From contig JAEEUS010000008.1 in the NCBI GenBank assembly GCA_016290615.1, positions 1 to 64,000 of the forward strand: DNA of 64,000 bases. Reading direction: 5' to 3'. Within the stretch, counting starts at the first letter, position 1. Each line of letters starts with the position of its first letter. Of this stretch, positions 10,038-18,578 are shown piece by piece. This DNA is from Lachnospiraceae bacterium (lineage in GTDB: Bacteria > Bacillota > Clostridia > Lachnospirales > Lachnospiraceae). A program made the position numbers and the translations under genes. The notes beneath the pieces were generated by a model. The model was not told the origin of the DNA. It worked only from the letters and a program-made list of their open reading frames with translations, and searched no databases.

Positions 10038-10625
10038 TTACTCCTGCTTAAATGTCCCGTCGTTTAAAGCAGACAGAACCTTCTTTATGTTTCTCTCATT
10101 CGGTATGATGATATTTATATCAACCTCGGGATGATCCTTGACATAGCCTGTCAGAAAATCCATGAGGTTATCCTTTGTCTCCATGTAGTCATCAATGACA
10201 GCCTGATCGCTGTAACCCAACTCCTTAAGGATTATCGCAGATACGACACCTGTACGATCCTTTCCAGCTCCGCAAAAGTACATGACATTGCTATCAGCAT
10301 TCATTATCCTGTCAATGATGATATCCATCTGCTTATCAAGCATTCCTAGATATGTGGTCCCAACAGCTTCTACAGAACAGGGCGTATCTCCCCCGCCTGT
10401 CACAGGAAGGTGATGATAGATAAAACCTTTCTCATTTTCGAGTCTGCAGGGTTTGGCAATAAATTCCTTCTCTTCGCGAAGATCAACGATCGTCGTTATG
10501 TTTTCGTCTTTAAGCCAGGCTATTTCCTCATCGGTCAGGTTTCCCGGAAAGTCGCTTCTTATATATCGCATGTCGCCTGTAGGAAGCGCTCTTGTATTTA
10601 AAGTAGATTTAAATAATGAACTCAT
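10038..10625 (-). CDS. Tyrosine-protein phosphatase (Y_phosphatase3-like)
   Basis: 195 aa; P-loop VMYFCGAGKDRTGVVSAIIL (CX5R: CGAGKDR) and N-terminal NLTDEEIAWLKDENITTIVDLREEKE. Confidence 0.9.
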   Translation of the reverse strand: MSSLFKSTLNTRALPTGDMRYIRSDFPGNLTDEEIAWLKDENITTIVDLREEKEFIAKPCRLENEKGFIYHHLPVTGGGDTPCSVEAVGTTYLGMLDKQMDIIIDRIMNADSNVMYFCGAGKDRTGVVSAIILKELGYSDQAVIDDYMETKDNLMDFLTGYVKDHPEVDINIIIPNERNIKKVLSALNDGTFKQE

Positions 10626-11234
10626 TTATTTTCCTTTTCCTGTTGCTTTTATCGCGCCTTGGGAGTGAATCCTTACCACGCGGTTGCTGTCATTTTCAGC
10701 CATGTTTTGAAGCTTTTCTATAAAAGGATACACTAACTCGGGCCTTCTTTTTCCCAGTACCCTGAATATCTCCGGAGACTCCATTCTGACCTTGTCATCA
10801 GTATCATTGAGCAGCTTTTCAAATACAGCCATATGATCTTCATATATATCGGGATTGTTGGTCGCTATGTTTTCACTGGCCCATATAAAGCTTAAACGAA
10901 CTTTGGGCTCACTGTCATCAGCAGACTTAAACATATCTTCCCAGTAAGGCTTTATAAGGCTGTAGTCTGCCCTTCCTATCCTTCCCAGAGCATTCAGTGA
11001 TCTTTCTCTAAGCAGTGCATTTTCACTGTCAAGAAAAGATGCCGCTTTGGAAACCGAACATTTAATAAGATCAGGATGTTCAAGGCCCATCTCTCCTAAA
11101 AGCCACAGTGCTTTTGCAACGATCTTTTCTGACTCATTATCAAGATAAGACGTAACTAAAGGTATGCTCTCTTCCCATCTGCTCTTATCCTTAGTCAGTA
11201 TTCCAAGCTGTTTGTAGAGCTCAGTCTCATTCAT
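10626..11234 (-). CDS. HEAT-repeat protein
   Basis: 202 aa; repeated helical units such as KALWLLGEMGLEHPD, RSLNALGRIGRADYS, RVVRIHSQGAIKATG. Confidence 0.75.
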   Translation of the reverse strand: MNETELYKQLGILTKDKSRWEESIPLVTSYLDNESEKIVAKALWLLGEMGLEHPDLIKCSVSKAASFLDSENALLRERSLNALGRIGRADYSLIKPYWEDMFKSADDSEPKVRLSFIWASENIATNNPDIYEDHMAVFEKLLNDTDDKVRMESPEIFRVLGKRRPELVYPFIEKLQNMAENDSNRVVRIHSQGAIKATGKGK

Positions 11235-11297
11235 TTTTATCTCCCCCGGTTATTTAGCTTCAAGTCCGTTAACTTATAGTACCATAATTATATAAAA

Positions 11298-11322
11298 AAT
11301 GCTTCCCGAAACGGGAAGCATT
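11298..11322 (-). terminator. Rho-independent terminator after rseP
   Basis: AATGCTTCCCG TTT CGGGAAGCATT TTTTATA on minus strand; 11-bp perfect stem. Confidence 0.9.
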
Positions 11323-11337
11323 AATCCATTCTGTATC

Positions 11338-12462
11338 TTAGAAAAATCTCATTATGTCATTGAACATGACAAATATCATAAGAGCAAATAAAAGTACGAA
11401 TCCGGCAAGCTGTACTATGCCTTCCTTTTCCGCAGGTACCGGTTTTCCTCTAATCGCTTCTATTAGCAGGAATACCAGTCTTCCTCCGTCAAGAGCAGGT
11501 ATCGGAAGAAGGTTCATTACGCCTAAGTTTATGCTTAGAAGCATCGCTATGTTAAACATGTTTAGAAGTGTAGTCAAAAATCCGTAGGGCTTTGAAACCT
11601 CTTCAACATCTCCTATGATCTTGGCCATTCCTATGGGGCCTGCCAGGTCATCCTTGCTGCCGTTTCCGCTTATCAGCATTCCCAGACATTTGACGGTCGC
11701 GACCAGTCCGTATCTGACTTCGTACAGCGAGTATTTGAATATCGATGAATTCCTGCAGTCCACATACTCCATGTAGTTGGTAAGACCCATCAGGTATCTG
11801 CCCTCTTCTTCATAGAACTTGGGAACTATGACTGTAGTGTAGATCTCGCCGTCTCTTCTGTATGTGACTTCAACGGGCTTTCCGTCCTTGTTGATGACCA
11901 TATCGACATAGATCTCTCTGCCTACATGTATCGTGCTTCCGTTTATCTTAAGGATCTCGTCTCCGGGCTGAAGGCCGGCTTCCTGTGCGGGATATCCGTC
12001 CATAAGCTCCTTGACTACGGGCTTGTCGGAGCCGTATGCCCATACGATAACAAGTGCTATTAAATATGCAAGGATGAAATTGAACATCGGTCCTGCCAGC
12101 ACGGATGATATCCTTGCCCAGACAGGCGCTTCCCTGAACTTGTATGCCTTCTTTACAGGAAGCTCATCAGTCTCAACTTCTGCTATCTCTTCTTCAAGGT
12201 CATCCTCATCCTTTGGCTTTACCTGATCGAGGAGTTCTTCCTCGCTCATCCCGCCGAATATGCAGGCGCCTCCAAGAGGCAGCCATCTTAATACGTAGTA
12301 GGTTCCGTTTCTGTGAAAGCCGAAGATCTTCGGTCCCATTCCTATGGAGAACTCATCGACCTGTATGCCCGCTCTCTTTGCGATTATCATATGGCCGAAC
12401 TCATGAGATACGACTATTATGCAGAAAACAAATATGAACCAGATGATAGTAGTTACTGACAT
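11338..12462 (-). CDS. rseP: RIP zinc metalloprotease RseP (site-2 protease)
   Basis: 374 aa; SHEFGHMI (HExxH), PDZ segment PAQEAGLQPGDEILKING, MNLLPIPALDGGRL. Confidence 0.96.
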   Translation of the reverse strand: MSVTTIIWFIFVFCIIVVSHEFGHMIIAKRAGIQVDEFSIGMGPKIFGFHRNGTYYVLRWLPLGGACIFGGMSEEELLDQVKPKDEDDLEEEIAEVETDELPVKKAYKFREAPVWARISSVLAGPMFNFILAYLIALVIVWAYGSDKPVVKELMDGYPAQEAGLQPGDEILKINGSTIHVGREIYVDMVINKDGKPVEVTYRRDGEIYTTVIVPKFYEEEGRYLMGLTNYMEYVDCRNSSIFKYSLYEVRYGLVATVKCLGMLISGNGSKDDLAGPIGMAKIIGDVEEVSKPYGFLTTLLNMFNIAMLLSINLGVMNLLPIPALDGGRLVFLLIEAIRGKPVPAEKEGIVQLAGFVLLFALMIFVMFNDIMRFF

Positions 12463-12463
12463 T

Positions 12464-13621
12464 TTAATTACCCCATCCTGAAGCTATGAACTCATAGCAG
12501 TCAGCTTCAGCCTCAAGTATCTGCTCGACACTTGGTTCCTTGATAACTGCATGTCTGTTCATTGATTCTTCTATGATGTCATATATATCAAGGAAGTGGA
12601 TCCTGTCATCCAAGAACAGGGCCACAGCCTTTTCGTTTGCGGCATTTAATACGGTAGGCATGCTTCCGCCTTCCTTTATAGCTCTGTATGCGAGCTTAAG
12701 ACCGAGGAAAGTATCCATGTCGGGCTCTTCAAACATGATCTGTCCGAGCTTGAACAGATCGACTCTCTCTTCATCCATGGGTCTCCTGTCAGGATAGAAC
12801 AGAGCATACTGTATCGGAAGCTTCATATCGGGAGTACCAAGCTGAGCAATGATACCTCCGTCAACGTACTGAACAGCTGAATGAATGATGCTCTGTGGCT
12901 GGATTACAACCTGTATCCTGTCGGGTTCCACGCCAAAGAGCCATTTTGCTTCTATTACCTCAAGTCCCTTGTTAACAAGTGTTGAAGAATCGATGGTTAT
13001 CTTTCTGCCCATTGTCCAGTTGGGATGCTTGAGGGCTTCTCTCCATGTTATGTTAACCAGCTCTTCTCTTTTCTTTCCTCTGAAAGGTCCTCCGGAAGCT
13101 GTAAGAAGTATCTTTTCTATGCGCTGTTTTGGAAAACCCTGAAGTGACTGGAATATCGCACTGTGCTCACTGTCAACGGGAAGGATCTTTACATTCTTCT
13201 TGGCTGCCAGAGGCATGATGATATGTCCCGCACATACAAGGGTCTCCTTGTTTGCAAGAGCTATATCCTTGCCTGCATTTATGGCTGCGATCGTAGGACG
13301 TATGCCGATCATTCCGACAACGGCCGTAACGACCATATCGATCTCTTCGTCTTCACAGAGCTCGATAAGTCCGCCCATGCCTTCAAGAACACCGGTAGAG
13401 GTATCCTTTATCCTGTCTTTTAGGATGGCTGCGCTTTCCTTGTCATACATGCATACCTTTTTAGGACTGAATTCACGAATCTGGGCTTCCATCGTGTCAA
13501 CACTGCTGAAAGCTGAAAGCGATATTACCTCTATATCCTCATTGTAATGTCTTGCTATATCGAGTGTCTGGGTACCGATGGAGCCGGTAGAACCCAGAAT
13601 GCATATCTTCTTCATCATCAA
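12464..13621 (-). CDS. dxr: 1-deoxy-D-xylulose-5-phosphate reductoisomerase
   Basis: 385 aa; KKICILGSTGSIGTQTLDI, LANKETLVCAG, PVDSEHSAIFQ, ASGGPFRG. Confidence 0.98.
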   Translation of the reverse strand: MMMKKICILGSTGSIGTQTLDIARHYNEDIEVISLSAFSSVDTMEAQIREFSPKKVCMYDKESAAILKDRIKDTSTGVLEGMGGLIELCEDEEIDMVVTAVVGMIGIRPTIAAINAGKDIALANKETLVCAGHIIMPLAAKKNVKILPVDSEHSAIFQSLQGFPKQRIEKILLTASGGPFRGKKREELVNITWREALKHPNWTMGRKITIDSSTLVNKGLEVIEAKWLFGVEPDRIQVVIQPQSIIHSAVQYVDGGIIAQLGTPDMKLPIQYALFYPDRRPMDEERVDLFKLGQIMFEEPDMDTFLGLKLAYRAIKEGGSMPTVLNAANEKAVALFLDDRIHFLDIYDIIEESMNRHAVIKEPSVEQILEAEADCYEFIASGWGN

Positions 13622-13627
13622 ATTCCT

Positions 13628-14443
13628 CTACAGAAACAGGGTTATCAGAAAATATATGAGCGGTGCGGTAACTATAACGCTGTCAAATCTGTCCATGATA
13701 CCGCCGTGACCCGGAATGAGTTTTCCGTAATCCTTTATATCAAAGTTTCTCTTGATGCCGCTTGCAACAAGATCACCGATCTGGCTGAAGATGCTTCCTA
13801 CAGCACCGATAACTGCACAGATCCAGAGCTGGGATGCGCTGAAATCTATAACAAATATTAAGATCACACCATAGATTATGCCTGCAATGGCAGTTCCCAC
13901 AACACCGCCGATCGAGCCTTCAATGGACTTTTTCGGGCTTAAAACGGGAGCAAGCTTATGCTTTCCGAACTTTACGCCCACAAAGTAAGCGCAGGTATCG
14001 CTTATCCATGCACATATGAATACAAACCATACGAGCCAGAATCCGTTCTCCTTGCATCTGGTCATATAGATATATGAAAACATGACGGGTGCATATATGA
14101 CAGCAAAGAATGCGCCCATGAACAGTTCTGCCTTATAGCGCGGGAAGGTGAATACATATGCAGCCGCCATCAAAAGAAGCGACAGTATGATCCATACCGA
14201 AAAGAACTTTTCCGATAGCTGCATATAGACCATGACATAGTAGACTACTATTGATATATAGCCGATGAGTTCCAGTATGCCCGGCTTTATTCCGTTGCCA
14301 TGAAGTCCAATGACTTTTGACAGTTCATAATATGCAATAAAGGATATGGCAAGAAGTATTCCCCACAAAAGTGCAGAGCCCACAAATATGCTCGCAAACG
14401 TTATCAGGAACAGAACAACTCCGCTGATGACACGTGTTTTCAA
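13628..14443 (-). CDS. cdsA: Phosphatidate cytidylyltransferase
   Basis: 271 aa; multi-TM, SPKKSIEGSIGG and GDLVASGIKRNFDIKDYGKLIPGHGGIMDRFDS signature. Confidence 0.97.
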   Translation of the reverse strand: MKTRVISGVVLFLITFASIFVGSALLWGILLAISFIAYYELSKVIGLHGNGIKPGILELIGYISIVVYYVMVYMQLSEKFFSVWIILSLLLMAAAYVFTFPRYKAELFMGAFFAVIYAPVMFSYIYMTRCKENGFWLVWFVFICAWISDTCAYFVGVKFGKHKLAPVLSPKKSIEGSIGGVVGTAIAGIIYGVILIFVIDFSASQLWICAVIGAVGSIFSQIGDLVASGIKRNFDIKDYGKLIPGHGGIMDRFDSVIVTAPLIYFLITLFL

Positions 14444-14483
14444 ATCATTTACCTCGCAATAATTAAATCATGTATTAATAAAT

Positions 14484-15194
14484 TCAAGCCTTTGATGAAA
14501 GTCCGCCGTACTTTCTGTCTCTGTTATTATAGGCTTCGATGGCCTTTTCAAGCTCTTTCTTGTCAAAATCGGGCCACGGCTTGTCACAGAAATAGAATTC
14601 AGAGTAGGCAAGCTGCCAGAGAAGGAAATTGGATATCCTCTGCTCTCCGCATGTCCTTATAAGAAGGTCGGGATCGGGATATTCTCCGGTATCAAGAGCC
14701 TCTGAGAGCATCTTTGAATCTATATCGTCAGCCTTGAGCGTACCTTCTTCAACCTGCTTTGCAAGCTTCTTGGCCGCTCTTGTTATCTCATCCCTGCCGC
14801 CGTAGTTGATGGCAATGGTAAAGTGAAGGCCAGTATTGTTCTTTGTAGCCTCTTCAAGATCCTCTATCTTTTCGCGTATATCCTCTGCAAGACCTGTCTT
14901 GTCGCCTATGACACGAACCTTCATGTTGTTCTTGTTTGCTCTCTTCTTGCAGTTGACCATGTAATTTCTTAGAAGCTTCATCAGAGCATCGACTTCTTCC
15001 TGGGGTCTTGACCAGTTCTCGGTCGAAAAGGCGTATACGGTAAAGTAGTTGATCCCCATGTTGTAGGTGATCTCGCACATATCCTCAACAACCTTTGCTC
15101 CCTGGACATGTCCCGCAGTACGCGGAAGGCCTTTTGCCTTTGCCCAGCGGCCGTTTCCGTCCAGTATTATGGCCACATGATTCGGTATGTTCAT
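14484..15194 (-). CDS. uppS: Isoprenyl transferase (undecaprenyl diphosphate synthase); start corrected from 15254
   Basis: MNIPNHVAIILDGNGRWAKAKGLPR; SD AGGAG upstream of ATG at 15194; the ORF-track extension lies in the frr terminator. Confidence 0.95.
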   Translation of the reverse strand: MNIPNHVAIILDGNGRWAKAKGLPRTAGHVQGAKVVEDMCEITYNMGINYFTVYAFSTENWSRPQEEVDALMKLLRNYMVNCKKRANKNNMKVRVIGDKTGLAEDIREKIEDLEEATKNNTGLHFTIAINYGGRDEITRAAKKLAKQVEEGTLKADDIDSKMLSEALDTGEYPDPDLLIRTCGEQRISNFLLWQLAYSEFYFCDKPWPDFDKKELEKAIEAYNNRDRKYGGLSSKA

Positions 15195-15225
15195 ATCTTC
15201 TCCTAAATCGTTTAAAAACCAGAAA

Positions 15226-15249
15226 AAAGGGACACTCAAGTGTCCCTTT
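15226..15249 (-). terminator. Rho-independent terminator (or attenuating hairpin) after frr
   Basis: AAAGGGACACT TG AGTGTCCCTTT TTT on minus strand, just 3' of the frr stop. Confidence 0.88.
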
Positions 15250-15255
15250 ATCATA

Positions 15256-15807
15256 TCACACTTTCATTATCTCTTTTGACTTATCATCTACAGCAGTATC
15301 GATGTCCTTGATGAATTTGTCTGTCATCTTCTGAAGCTGATCCTCGAGGTCCTTGATCTCGTCCTCGCTCACATCTTCCTTAGCAAGCTTCTTGAAAGCT
15401 TCATTGCCGTCTCTTCTGATATTTCTTACGGCTACCTTTGCATCCTCGCCTTTTTTCCTTATCTCCTTGGCAAGCTCCTTACGTCTGTCCTCTGTAAGCT
15501 CGGGGAATACTAGTCTTATTACAGCTCCGTCGTTTGAAGGAGTGATTCCTACGTCTGATGCAAGGATTGCTTTTTCTATCTCTTTGATAAGAGTCTTCTC
15601 CCAGGGAGCGATCTGGATCATTCTTGCTTCGGGAACGGATATATTTCCAACCTGCTGAATGGGAGTAGGTGTTCCGTAGTAGTTAACCTTTATCTTATCC
15701 AGAACATGCGGATTGGCTCTTCCTGCCCTTATCGTCTGATAATCTGCCAAAAGATAGTCGTATGCCTTCTGCATCTTTTCGTTGTAAACTTCGATTCTTG
15801 AATCCAT
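15256..15807 (-). CDS. frr: Ribosome recycling factor
   Basis: 183 aa; IRAGRANPHVLDKIKVNYYGTPTPIQQVGNISVPEARM. Confidence 0.98.
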   Translation of the reverse strand: MDSRIEVYNEKMQKAYDYLLADYQTIRAGRANPHVLDKIKVNYYGTPTPIQQVGNISVPEARMIQIAPWEKTLIKEIEKAILASDVGITPSNDGAVIRLVFPELTEDRRKELAKEIRKKGEDAKVAVRNIRRDGNEAFKKLAKEDVSEDEIKDLEDQLQKMTDKFIKDIDTAVDDKSKEIMKV

Positions 15808-15833
15808 TGATAACCTCCAATTTAGTAGTTTGT

Positions 15834-16535
15834 TTATACCGTAACCTTGGTTCCGTTAAAATTGCCCCTGATGGTGTTTACTATGCTGTTCTCATCATTG
15901 AGGTTGAATACCCACATTTCCTTCTTGTTGTCTCTTGCCATGATCGATGCCGTCATGTCGACAACCTGAAGATTCTTTGCTATTACTTCATCTATTGTGA
16001 TCTCATCAAATTTCTTTGCATTAGGATTTGTCTTGGGATCCGAGTCATATACTCCGTCGACAGCCTTTGCAAGAAGTATTACATCGGCTTCGACCTCTAT
16101 GGCTCTTAAGACTACACCTGTATCTGTTGAGAAGTAGGGATGACCAGTGCCTCCCGCAAAGAATACGACCTGTCCCTTTTCAAAGTACTTGTTTGCACGA
16201 TCCTTGCTGAACAGCTTTGTGAATGCTCCTATCTCAAAAGGTGTCAGGATGTTTGTCATCATTCCGACGCTTCTGAATATCTCGGATACATAGATGCAGT
16301 TCATGACTGTTGCGAGCATTCCTATCTGATCGGCTTTTGTCCTGTCGATGTTCTCGCTGTTTCTTCCTCTCCAGAAGTTTCCGCCGCCTATCACTATACC
16401 GACCTGTGTGCCTTCATCGACTATCTGCTTTACCTGAAGGGCTACGCCTCTTACAGTTTCCTCGTCAAATCCCTGCTTTTTGTCTCCGGCAAGTGCCTCG
16501 CCGCTAAGCTTGAGCATGATACGCTTCATATTCAT
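15834..16535 (-). CDS. pyrH: UMP kinase
   Basis: 233 aa; MKRIMLKLSGEALAG, GIVIGGGNFWRGR, GTGHPYFSTDTGVVLRA. Confidence 0.97.
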   Translation of the reverse strand: MNMKRIMLKLSGEALAGDKKQGFDEETVRGVALQVKQIVDEGTQVGIVIGGGNFWRGRNSENIDRTKADQIGMLATVMNCIYVSEIFRSVGMMTNILTPFEIGAFTKLFSKDRANKYFEKGQVVFFAGGTGHPYFSTDTGVVLRAIEVEADVILLAKAVDGVYDSDPKTNPNAKKFDEITIDEVIAKNLQVVDMTASIMARDNKKEMWVFNLNDENSIVNTIRGNFNGTKVTV

Positions 16536-16550
16536 TTCCTTTCGTGACCG

Positions 16551-17462
16551 TTAATCTCTGAAGAATGCTGAAGGGCTGACATCCGCATAGCACTGTGAAC
16601 ACATACCCTCAACGGCTGCACCGTTGTTTATCTGTACGGCCTTTGATTTGATATTTCCCATAACGATGGCGGTAGAATCGAGGATTACAGGACCGTGTAC
16701 GTCTATATCGCCCTTTATGGCACCCGATACAACGGCACTCGTTGCATATATGTTTCCTCTTACCACTGCCTTTGATCCGATCTTAATGGCGCCTGTGCTC
16801 ATAAGATCACCGGTAACATTGCAGTTAGCCGCGATGATGTTGGATGCTTCGGCATTACCGTTTATCTCGCCTGTTATATTAAGCTCGCCGTATACCTTTA
16901 CATTTCCGTTTACGCATCCCATGACATCAAGAGAACCGCTTGAGAGCATATCTCCGTTTATGGTCATGTTTGCTGTTACTACGGCAAGTTCGTCTGTTGC
17001 CTGGTATTCATCCTTGGGGCTTGCTTCAAATGAAGGCTTGCTCTCATGTGTCGGTCTGCTCTCGTAAACAGGCTCCTCTATCTTTGGCATATGAACCTCA
17101 GGTACGGGTTCAGGCTCTTCTTCAACAACAGCTGCTTTAGCCATTGCTGCCTTTGCCGCAAAGCTCATCTCTTCCGAAGCGGAAAATCTCTGGGAAGGAG
17201 CCTCCTCATATCTTGATTCGCTTTCTTCCGCATTGGCGGCTACCTGATCAAGGAATGAACCGAGTGCTTCCTCTATCTGCGGAACCTCTTCGTCTGCCTC
17301 TTCGATCTCGGTATGGTCTATACCCATAGACTCTTCGGCAGCTGCAAATACATCAAGCTCACTCTCTTCCTTTAAAGGCTTTTCATCAACAGCCTTGTCC
17401 TCACCGGCCAGTTCACTTACTGCCAGTGATAAATCTTCTTTCAGATCCTGAAAAAAACCCAT
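16551..17462 (-). CDS. Bactofilin-domain (polymer-forming cytoskeletal) protein with long acidic N-terminal extension
   Basis: 303 aa; C-terminal half of beta-helix-like repeats (MTINGDMLSSGSLDVMGCVNGNVKVYGELNITGEINGNAEASNI...); N-terminal ~165 aa acidic, low complexity. Confidence 0.85.
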   Translation of the reverse strand: MGFFQDLKEDLSLAVSELAGEDKAVDEKPLKEESELDVFAAAEESMGIDHTEIEEADEEVPQIEEALGSFLDQVAANAEESESRYEEAPSQRFSASEEMSFAAKAAMAKAAVVEEEPEPVPEVHMPKIEEPVYESRPTHESKPSFEASPKDEYQATDELAVVTANMTINGDMLSSGSLDVMGCVNGNVKVYGELNITGEINGNAEASNIIAANCNVTGDLMSTGAIKIGSKAVVRGNIYATSAVVSGAIKGDIDVHGPVILDSTAIVMGNIKSKAVQINNGAAVEGMCSQCYADVSPSAFFRD

Positions 17463-17486
17463 CTGATCTTCCTCCGTAACTAATCT

Positions 17487-18452
17487 CTATTCTTCTTCAA
17501 ATACCGGTGACAGATGCTGTACCGGCTGGGTGTCGTCATCTATCGGCAAGATATCACAGTCGCCTCTTGCCTTTATGCCTTCGATTATACCGGGCAGGGC
17601 CGCTACCGTGGCATTCTTTTCCGCGGCGTCATGCATGAGTACTATCGCAGTCTCATGTGCATCGATCCCTGAAAGAACATTTGCGGTTATCGTTGCTGCA
17701 CTCGGTGCGGGACTCGTTGCATCCTGGCTCGATATGTTCCAGTCAAAGTATTCATAGCCTTTTTCATGCATGAGCGCACAAAGATCGCTCATCGCCACTG
17801 AACTTACACTGTTGCTCGATCCGCCCGGAAATCTTAAGTATCTGGCCTCTATCCCTGTCGTTTCTTTTATATATGTGCTCAGTCTGTCGATATCGGCAGT
17901 AAAGCTTTCGTTTGAGCTGTATATATCACGGTATACATGAGAATAGGAGTGCATACCTATCGTATGTCCCCTGTCTGCTATCTCCTTATACCACTCGGGA
18001 TGCTTTTGGGCCTGATATCCGGTCACAAAGAATGTGGCCTTTACATCATATTCATCCAGGATATCAAGTATCTTTTCCGTATTTGAACTGGGTCCGTCAT
18101 CGAATGTAAGATATACCTTCTTGTTTGACGATTCCTCGATCTGCGCTTCCTTTACAGGCTCTGCCGCCTGATTTGACAATAGATCCTCTTCTTTTATCAC
18201 CTGATCGGATCTGTCTGCGATCATCGAATCAAGTGCCTCGTCTGCTGAACTCTTTAACATGTATGTGAGCTCGAGCTTTGAGACCTGATCACTCAGTTCA
18301 TCTACCTTTTTATCAAGCCGCGTGACATATATAAGTGCCGTAGTACTTATGATCAGCGGTGTTATGATCATTACAAGAAACAGTGTTACCAGAAAACCTT
18401 TTATAAAATTAACACGTTTCCGTCTTGAGACGGACAAATTGTCATCACTCAT
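17487..18452 (-). CDS. Polysaccharide (probable peptidoglycan) deacetylase, membrane anchored
   Basis: 321 aa; N-terminal TM, KKVYLTFDDGPSSNTEKILDIL, GMHSYSH, RFPGGSSN (NodB homology motifs). Confidence 0.93.
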   Translation of the reverse strand: MSDDNLSVSRRKRVNFIKGFLVTLFLVMIITPLIISTTALIYVTRLDKKVDELSDQVSKLELTYMLKSSADEALDSMIADRSDQVIKEEDLLSNQAAEPVKEAQIEESSNKKVYLTFDDGPSSNTEKILDILDEYDVKATFFVTGYQAQKHPEWYKEIADRGHTIGMHSYSHVYRDIYSSNESFTADIDRLSTYIKETTGIEARYLRFPGGSSNSVSSVAMSDLCALMHEKGYEYFDWNISSQDATSPAPSAATITANVLSGIDAHETAIVLMHDAAEKNATVAALPGIIEGIKARGDCDILPIDDDTQPVQHLSPVFEEE

Positions 18453-18533
18453 AGATTAATTGCAAAACACTCCGAACTTATTATACAAATGATACACGTC
18501 TTTTGCAATAAACGAATGGTTAAATTTAAAATA

Positions 18534-18562
18534 CCACCCGTTCTTTAAATCAGAGCGGGTGG
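18534..18562 (-). terminator. Rho-independent terminator after clpB
   Basis: CCACCCG...CGGGTGG then TATTTTAAATTT on minus strand. Confidence 0.7.
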
Positions 18563-18578
18563 CACGTTAAATTAGGTA

